A stretch of 10,670 bases of DNA from an uncultured Eubacteriales bacterium (GTDB taxonomy: Bacteria > Bacillota > Clostridia > Oscillospirales > CAG-272). This document shows positions 6,618 through 10,670 of this stretch, one piece after another; position 1 is the first letter of the stretch; each line of letters starts with the position of its first letter. Under the pieces are notes generated by a model. The model ran no database searches and was not told where the DNA came from. It was given only the letters and a program-made list of their open reading frames with translations. The stretch is taken from assembly GCA_902462015.1 (NCBI GenBank), contig CABPZV010000067.1:1-10670 (forward strand), read 5' to 3'. Both the position numbers and the translations under genes were made by a program.

Positions 6618-7130
6618 CTATTTTTCAAAGCCGCTTAAGCCGTATCTTGCAAACGAGACTAAAATAGAAATAATATTGAATGTCTCACAAAGAACTCCAC
6701 CTATAGAACCGACAATTATGTTGTTGATCAGCCATACCGGAGAAACATAGCAAACTAAAGAAACGCGTATCAGCTTTCCGTTGTCCATCCACATAAAGTA
6801 TGTGCTTATAAGCTGCGCAGCGAGAAGGAAAAGCGATATTAAGCCGCCGTATGTAAAGAACGTCACAACTATAAAATACAGTTCAAGAATAAAAAGAACC
6901 CCATATTTATTCTTCAACTTTGGAATAGAGAAGGCTATGCAACGAAGCATTCCGCCAATGTTGAACATTGCGCCGATCGGCGAACCAAGCATAAAGTAGC
7001 TGACCGCAAAACCAACGCTTGCAGCGATTTGCATTGCAAAAAGATACCGGTTTCTTTTCATCTGAAATGAAAATACCATTATCACCATTGAAGCAATGCT
7101 GATAATCTGAGCAGTTATTGTTAACGCCAT
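6618..7130 (-). CDS. YgjV-family inner membrane protein
   Basis: This small integral membrane protein matches the YgjV type (Imp-YgjV family), whose molecular role is not established. I choose the ATG at 7130, with AGGGA at 7138-7142 seven bases upstream; the frame stays open to a TTG at 7172, which lacks a ribosome binding site. The 170-residue product is close to E. coli YgjV in length. Nearly all of it is hydrophobic: about five or six membrane helices, broken by basic loops (QMKRNRY near 23-29, PKLKNKYG near 69-76) and a short MDNGK loop. Typical family features are the FSFQMKRNR segment and the GMLRC block following GSPIGAMFNIG. It lies 130 bases downstream of the Crp/Fnr-type gene on the same strand, either cotranscribed or driven by a promoter at 7200-7227. 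Confidence 0.82.
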   Translation of the reverse strand: MALTITAQIISIASMVIMVFSFQMKRNRYLFAMQIAASVGFAVSYFMLGSPIGAMFNIGGMLRCIAFSIPKLKNKYGVLFILELYFIVVTFFTYGGLISLFLLAAQLISTYFMWMDNGKLIRVSLVCYVSPVWLINNIIVGSIGGVLCETFNIISILVSFARYGLSGFEK

Positions 7131-7199
7131 ATAATTTTCCCTGTCAATGCCTATATAGGTTTCCTTTCCCAAAACAATATAAATAAGGGCAAAAAGCCC

Positions 7200-7227
7200 A
7201 TCATAAGGCGTTTCGGTGTGATTTCAA
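7200..7227 (-). promoter_or_regulatory. Candidate promoter of the YgjV-family gene
   Basis: On the - strand TTGAAA (7222-7227) and TATGAT (7200-7205) are 16 bases apart, each close to the sigma-A consensus. Transcription would start near 7193, about 60 bases before the ATG at 7130. The region lies between the regulator's stop (7261) and the YgjV-family gene, so the latter may have its own promoter; readthrough from the regulator is also possible. Confidence 0.4.
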
Positions 7228-7260
7228 CTGCATAATTCAATTATTGTGAAAAATATAAAT

Positions 7261-7938
7261 TCAATATGCAAGACGACGCAATTTCTGCTTGTCAATAATC
7301 TTCACTCCGGACTTAGTCCGTTCGGCAATTCCATCCGCTGCAAAATATTTGAGCACGCGTGAAACAACCTCCCGTGCAGACCCGATATATCTTGCAATCT
7401 GCTCATTAGTCAACCTTATTGTATCGGAACCGGTCTGAGCCGCCTCGTCGCAGAGAAAAATCGCCAGCCTTCGGTCCATGCTCATAAAAAGTATTTGCTG
7501 CATAACCCACATGACGTTTGAAAAACGCTCTACAGCAAGCTCAAGGGCAAAAATTTTAACCTCCTGATACTGCTCAGAAAGTTCAGCAAATTTATTTCCG
7601 TTCAGCACATAACAATCGCTGTCCTCTTCAGCATTTACAAACACATCGAAAGTAATTGCCTGTACGACACATGATGCGGAAAGCAGACACATATCTCCTG
7701 GAAACAATCTGTAAAGAGTAATTTCTCTTCCCTCATCCGACATGATATACACGCGTATACAGCCGCTTTTCACAATTACAGCTCCGGTACACTTGCCGTC
7801 TCCGCTGTGAATAGCATCTCCCTTTTTGTAATGTACAGAGGTCGTATAATTACATATTATCTCTTTAGCTTCATCGTTAAGCTTATTCCAAAACGGAAAT
7901 ATCTCCTTGTATATAAAATCGCAGTTTTCAACCGCCAT
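7261..7938 (-). CDS. Crp/Fnr-family transcriptional regulator
   Basis: This DNA-binding regulator has 225 residues, the normal family length. An N-terminal cyclic-nucleotide-binding-like beta-roll spans about 15-125, a long dimerisation helix about 126-150, and a winged helix-turn-helix about 155-222. LTNEQIARYIGSAREVVSRVLKYF (176-199) is the helix-turn-helix, with recognition-helix residues SxREVVSRVL as in Fnr-type proteins. The stretch PGDMCLLSASC (80-90) occupies the position of the phosphate-binding cassette and lacks the Arg-Ser pair that binds cAMP, so cAMP is an unlikely ligand. There is no N-terminal cysteine cluster of the Fnr iron-sulfur type. The start is well supported: AGGAGG with about nine bases to the ATG at 7938. 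It lies just upstream of the YgjV-family gene, a likely but unproven target. Confidence 0.88.
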   Translation of the reverse strand: MAVENCDFIYKEIFPFWNKLNDEAKEIICNYTTSVHYKKGDAIHSGDGKCTGAVIVKSGCIRVYIMSDEGREITLYRLFPGDMCLLSASCVVQAITFDVFVNAEEDSDCYVLNGNKFAELSEQYQEVKIFALELAVERFSNVMWVMQQILFMSMDRRLAIFLCDEAAQTGSDTIRLTNEQIARYIGSAREVVSRVLKYFAADGIAERTKSGVKIIDKQKLRRLAY

Positions 7939-8003
7939 TCAGCCTGCCCTCCTTTAATTTAAATATATCTGGCTAAAACTCCATCAGCTGTCTGTTCACC
8001 AGT

Positions 8004-8233
8004 TTAATCAGCCATCACCTTAGTATAGTAATGCTTTAAAGCCTGTAAAAATGTTTTAAATACATCGCTTGTTTTTAGTCTTAGACTCGATATTTTGATA
8101 CATGGATGACAGCCAAAATATTCTTCATTCAATACTTCCTTGTCTACAAGTAATTTAACTGCCCCTTCCATATCATTCATAAGTCCAAGCAAGCACACTT
8201 GCAGAGCCTTTCCTTAAATAATCTTTCAAAAAG
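8004..8233 (-). pseudogene. Remnant of a YbaK/ProX-type aminoacyl-tRNA deacylase, C-terminal end
   Basis: The reading frame at 8004-8198 encodes LLGLMND, VDKEVL and EEYFGCHPC followed by SSLRLKTSDVFKTFL, which I recognise as the C-terminal part of the ProX/YbaK family (editing enzymes that remove mischarged amino acids from tRNA). Just upstream, another frame reads FLKDYLRKGSASV, the expected preceding segment. The junction is GTG-CTTG-CTTG-GA: one extra CTTG (8186-8193 holds two copies) shifts the frame; removing it restores KGSASVLGLMND. The N-terminal half, with the active site, is absent: the homology starts right after the stop of the upstream lipoprotein gene at 8234. There is no start codon with a ribosome binding site. 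About 76 codons survive of an expected ~160. I infer a decayed gene. Confidence 0.75.
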
Positions 8234-9580
8234 TCACTTGAGATAATCAGGCAAGAATTCCGGAGCGATCGTATCAGTCACATATCCGTAGATAGTATCG
8301 AGCGTAAATGAATCATAAATTTTGGAACCGTGATTCGACGCAAGTTCACTTGTATAATCCTCAAGCATATAGAGCGCAAGCTCCGAACGTGACGCATATC
8401 CAAGTGAATCAATTACAGACGGATCAGCTGTATAATGACAAACGACAGGAAGAAGATACGGCGCATCTACATAAACATTTCCGCTCTTATCCTTCACGAC
8501 ATCAAACGATAGAATTCCTCCCACATTATTGTAAATGTGAAGCATGGTAGAAAGAAGATTTCCGATTGAATATGTAACAAGGGTTTTATTTCCAGACGTA
8601 CCGGTAAGCCATGTCATGGGCTGTATTACATGCGGATGCATTCCTATAATAACATCCGCTCCGAGATCCGCGATAAGCTGCGCAAGCTCCTTCTGCTCGT
8701 TTGTAGGGTAATTATTGAAATATGATCCGGCAGTATCAAGCCCCCAATGCATGGAAACAAAAACAAGATCTGCCTGCTCTTTTGCAGCAGTAATATGTCT
8801 CGTAATTGTCGCGTCATCTATATACGGAACAACAAGTCCGGGACTTGCCGAAGAAAGCTTATTTCCGTTGGTTCCGTAGGTGTATGAGAGAAGAGCGATT
8901 TTGATACCGTCTTTTTCAAATATCCGAATCGTTTCATAGTCCTCCTCACTCTCGTATGCACCGATAGTCATTACATTTTTCGTTTTCCAATAATCTATCG
9001 TATGCTTATAACCGGTTCGGTTAGAATTATCCATGTCAAGCATATGATTGTTGGCGAGATTTACAATATCAAAACCGGTGTTAATCAAGGCATCGCCGAT
9101 TTCCTCGGGAGCATTAAATGCAGGATATCCAGAAACGCCAAGAGAATCCCCGGCGACAGGCCCCTCCTGATTGATATATGCAATACCGGCAGAAGAAATC
9201 AAATCTTTTATTCCAAGATACATCTCGTCAAAATAATACGTTCCGGAGTAGGTACCGATTGAAGCAGCAGAAATAGCTCGGTTTTTTGCGTCAACAAAGA
9301 CCGATTCATGTATGACATTGTCTCCTGCAGCAACAAATGAAAACCGTACCGCATCAGTATCAGAGCTACCGTTTGTAAACTCGCGGCGATCTGTATCAGG
9401 AACATCTGTCTGAGCGCCTGCGCTAACCGCATTATTGTCGTTCAAATCTCCAGAAGTATATAATACATTATCACGGCCCGTTCCGTCCCCCTGCTCCATT
9501 TCAGTATTACATGACGAAAGAACAGAAGGAAGTATAAGACAGCATAAAATTCCCAGAGAAGCAATTCTTTTTCTTTTCAT
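8234..9580 (-). CDS. CapA-family (PGA_cap) metallophosphatase-like lipoprotein
   Basis: This is a surface lipoprotein with a CapA/PGA_cap domain, a calcineurin-like metallophosphoesterase fold named after the B. anthracis poly-gamma-glutamate capsule protein. A signal peptide (1-23) ends in the lipobox LSSC with C24 as lipidation site. A low-complexity Asp/Thr/Ser/Asn linker (about 25-77) precedes the catalytic domain. Metal-site motifs are in order: AAGDNVIH (84-91), NQEG (137-140), NLANNH (174-179), HWG (278-280), GMHPHVIQP (313-321) and YSIGN (337-341). Length is 448. The ATG at 9580 has AGAAAGG about 12 bases upstream. No capsule synthesis genes (CapB, CapC) are adjacent, so it need not make poly-glutamate; many Clostridia carry stand-alone members of unknown substrate. 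It lies 114 bases downstream of the DUF2079 gene on the same strand. Confidence 0.9.
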   Translation of the reverse strand: MKRKRIASLGILCCLILPSVLSSCNTEMEQGDGTGRDNVLYTSGDLNDNNAVSAGAQTDVPDTDRREFTNGSSDTDAVRFSFVAAGDNVIHESVFVDAKNRAISAASIGTYSGTYYFDEMYLGIKDLISSAGIAYINQEGPVAGDSLGVSGYPAFNAPEEIGDALINTGFDIVNLANNHMLDMDNSNRTGYKHTIDYWKTKNVMTIGAYESEEDYETIRIFEKDGIKIALLSYTYGTNGNKLSSASPGLVVPYIDDATITRHITAAKEQADLVFVSMHWGLDTAGSYFNNYPTNEQKELAQLIADLGADVIIGMHPHVIQPMTWLTGTSGNKTLVTYSIGNLLSTMLHIYNNVGGILSFDVVKDKSGNVYVDAPYLLPVVCHYTADPSVIDSLGYASRSELALYMLEDYTSELASNHGSKIYDSFTLDTIYGYVTDTIAPEFLPDYLK

Positions 9581-9694
9581 ATTATAATCATACCTTTCTA
9601 CACATTACCGCTAATGCTTTACTGCATAAAATAGTATTTGAAACGAGTATTTTCCATTATTTACCCTCTTTTTATCTGCTGCAGTCAAAACAAA

Positions 9695-10670
9695 TTATGA
9701 ATTTTTTTCAAGAATTAACACCATTCCGTATTCGCAGCGGACAATGTCATATCCCTTATTCTCATAAGCATATATATATCCGTTCGCCGACTGTTCCGTA
9801 ATACCACGGAGGTCAATTACAACATAATCTGTTTCAGCCTCGGTTTCTGAACCCTTTTTAAGCTGATAAATCTCCCTCCGGTCAGCAATATGGGGAAGAA
9901 TAAACGTTGACGCTGTTACAGATGCATCATCTTCTATTACGTCAAGATAACCTTCGAGCTGCGTATATTTATCCCTATTTTCAAAATATTTGAATATATA
10001 CCCGCTCTTGGGAACTATAAAAGCTCCGAAAAATAGGATTGAGGAGGACAGGGACAGCAGAAGAAGGGTACGGCGCAGTTTTGGTTTCATCTCGGAGAGA
10101 TTCAGCACAGCGCTGTAGAATATAAAAGCGGATGACCCGAAAACATACTGAAAGAAAATAGAATGTTGATATTCGTAATCCGGCATTAGATTGATGAGCA
10201 GCAATGGCATAAGCAGAAGCAGACGGTGAGGCTTTTTTGTGATGATAGGAATACAGGCAAGAGGCAAAAACATCTGAGCGATAAATTCCCATTTGTCAGC
10301 TGCAAAAGACTCCGAAAAAACTATAGCAGGATTAGTTAAAACAGTGCGAATCAGATCGGAAAGTCCGCCTCCCTCAGGAATAAAGTTTGAATACCGTGAG
10401 CTCATAATTCCAAAACCAAATTTAGTCAAAAACCATGAAGTAAAGCCAAACCATGCGACAGAAATTAACACCAAAAGAATTCCGTTTATCCGCGGAACCG
10501 TAAAAAAGCCCGAAACCCTTCTGCGCCATCCCCGGCGCATCTCTTCCTGACGCGGGTTTCTAAAATCAGTATCACGGCCGTCTTCAACCGCAATATAAAT
10601 CCCGGCAAAGGCGACGTACACCGCCGCATCCTCTTTTACAGAAAGCGTAAGAACCGCGAAAACAAAAAGA
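9695..10670 (-). CDS. DUF2079-family membrane protein, 3' part only
   Basis: The frame is open to the window edge, so the true start lies beyond 10670; 324 C-terminal residues are visible. The first residues, LTLSVKEDAAVYVAFAGIYI, match the KED-containing segment of DUF2079, a family of multi-spanning membrane proteins related in layout to GT-C glycosyltransferases, with no established reaction. Later hydrophobic stretches (near INGILLVLISVAWFGF, FLPLACIPII, LLLLMPLLLINLMP, IFFQYVFGSSAFIFYSAVL and LLLLSLSSSILFFGAF) suggest at least four further membrane helices, with a C-terminal soluble domain of about 100 residues ending YDIVRCEYGMVLILEKNS. The YQHSIFFQYVF segment fits the conserved Gln/His region of the family. 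It stops with TAA. Confidence 0.75.
   Translation of the reverse strand, partial: LFVFAVLTLSVKEDAAVYVAFAGIYIAVEDGRDTDFRNPRQEEMRRGWRRRVSGFFTVPRINGILLVLISVAWFGFTSWFLTKFGFGIMSSRYSNFIPEGGGLSDLIRTVLTNPAIVFSESFAADKWEFIAQMFLPLACIPIITKKPHRLLLLMPLLLINLMPDYEYQHSIFFQYVFGSSAFIFYSAVLNLSEMKPKLRRTLLLLSLSSSILFFGAFIVPKSGYIFKYFENRDKYTQLEGYLDVIEDDASVTASTFILPHIADRREIYQLKKGSETEAETDYVVIDLRGITEQSANGYIYAYENKGYDIVRCEYGMVLILEKNS

Noticed and set aside
7186..7200. GGGC-TTTTT-GCCC on the - strand as a terminator after the Crp/Fnr gene.
   Set aside because: The stem is only four base pairs and the tail (TTATTTAT) is weak; it also overlaps the likely transcription start of the YgjV-family gene.
8234..9580. A complete poly-gamma-glutamate capsule locus around the CapA-type gene.
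   Set aside because: No CapB ligase, CapC or CapD-like gene is present on either side; the neighbours are a DUF2079 protein and a deacylase remnant.

Overview
The window looks like chromosomal DNA of a low-GC, Gram-positive anaerobe of the class Clostridia, plausibly an Oscillospiraceae/Ruminococcaceae-type gut bacterium. This rests on the L13-S9 gene pair, consensus sigma-A promoters, strong AGGAGG-type ribosome binding sites, a heterodimeric multidrug exporter of the Firmicutes type, and protein flavours typical of clostridial genomes. The taxonomic call is an inference from sequence style. Most of the window is ordinary chromosomal content, and I found no CRISPR array, insertion sequence, prophage or tRNA.

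Layout. Positions 1-206 are AT-rich and hold no gene I can support. A near-perfect promoter (207-235) then drives rplM-rpsI on the + strand, closed by a strong intrinsic terminator (1221-1263). Everything to the right is on the - strand and converges on that terminator. Reading in the direction of transcription, from the right end: the 3' part of a DUF2079 membrane protein (runs off the window at 10670); a CapA/PGA_cap-family lipoprotein; a degraded remnant of a YbaK/ProX-type aminoacyl-tRNA deacylase, frameshifted by a 4-bp tandem duplication; a Crp/Fnr-family regulator; a YgjV-family membrane protein with its own terminator; a two-helix membrane protein with a cysteine-rich tail, with its own promoter and terminator; then an operon-like set made of two ABC exporter half-transporters and a GyrI-like small-molecule-binding protein.

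How the genes fit together. The two ABC subunits carry complementary defects. The upstream one has Asp for the catalytic Glu and Gln for the switch His; the downstream one has an altered signature motif. This is the pattern of heterodimeric exporters with one degenerate ATP site (TM287/288, BmrCD and LmrCD type). The GyrI-like gene begins 27 bases after the second ABC gene, which suggests one drug or toxin resistance unit. Its reading frame contains a TAG 21 codons after a well-placed ATG, so it is either inactivated or translated from an internal TTG. Other genes here end in TAG, one of them followed closely by a terminator, so general recoding of TAG is unlikely.

Most worth a second look: the amber-interrupted GyrI-like gene, the serine-rich insertion in the first ABC subunit, the deacylase remnant, and the cysteine-rich membrane protein. 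None is strong evidence of a wholly new system.
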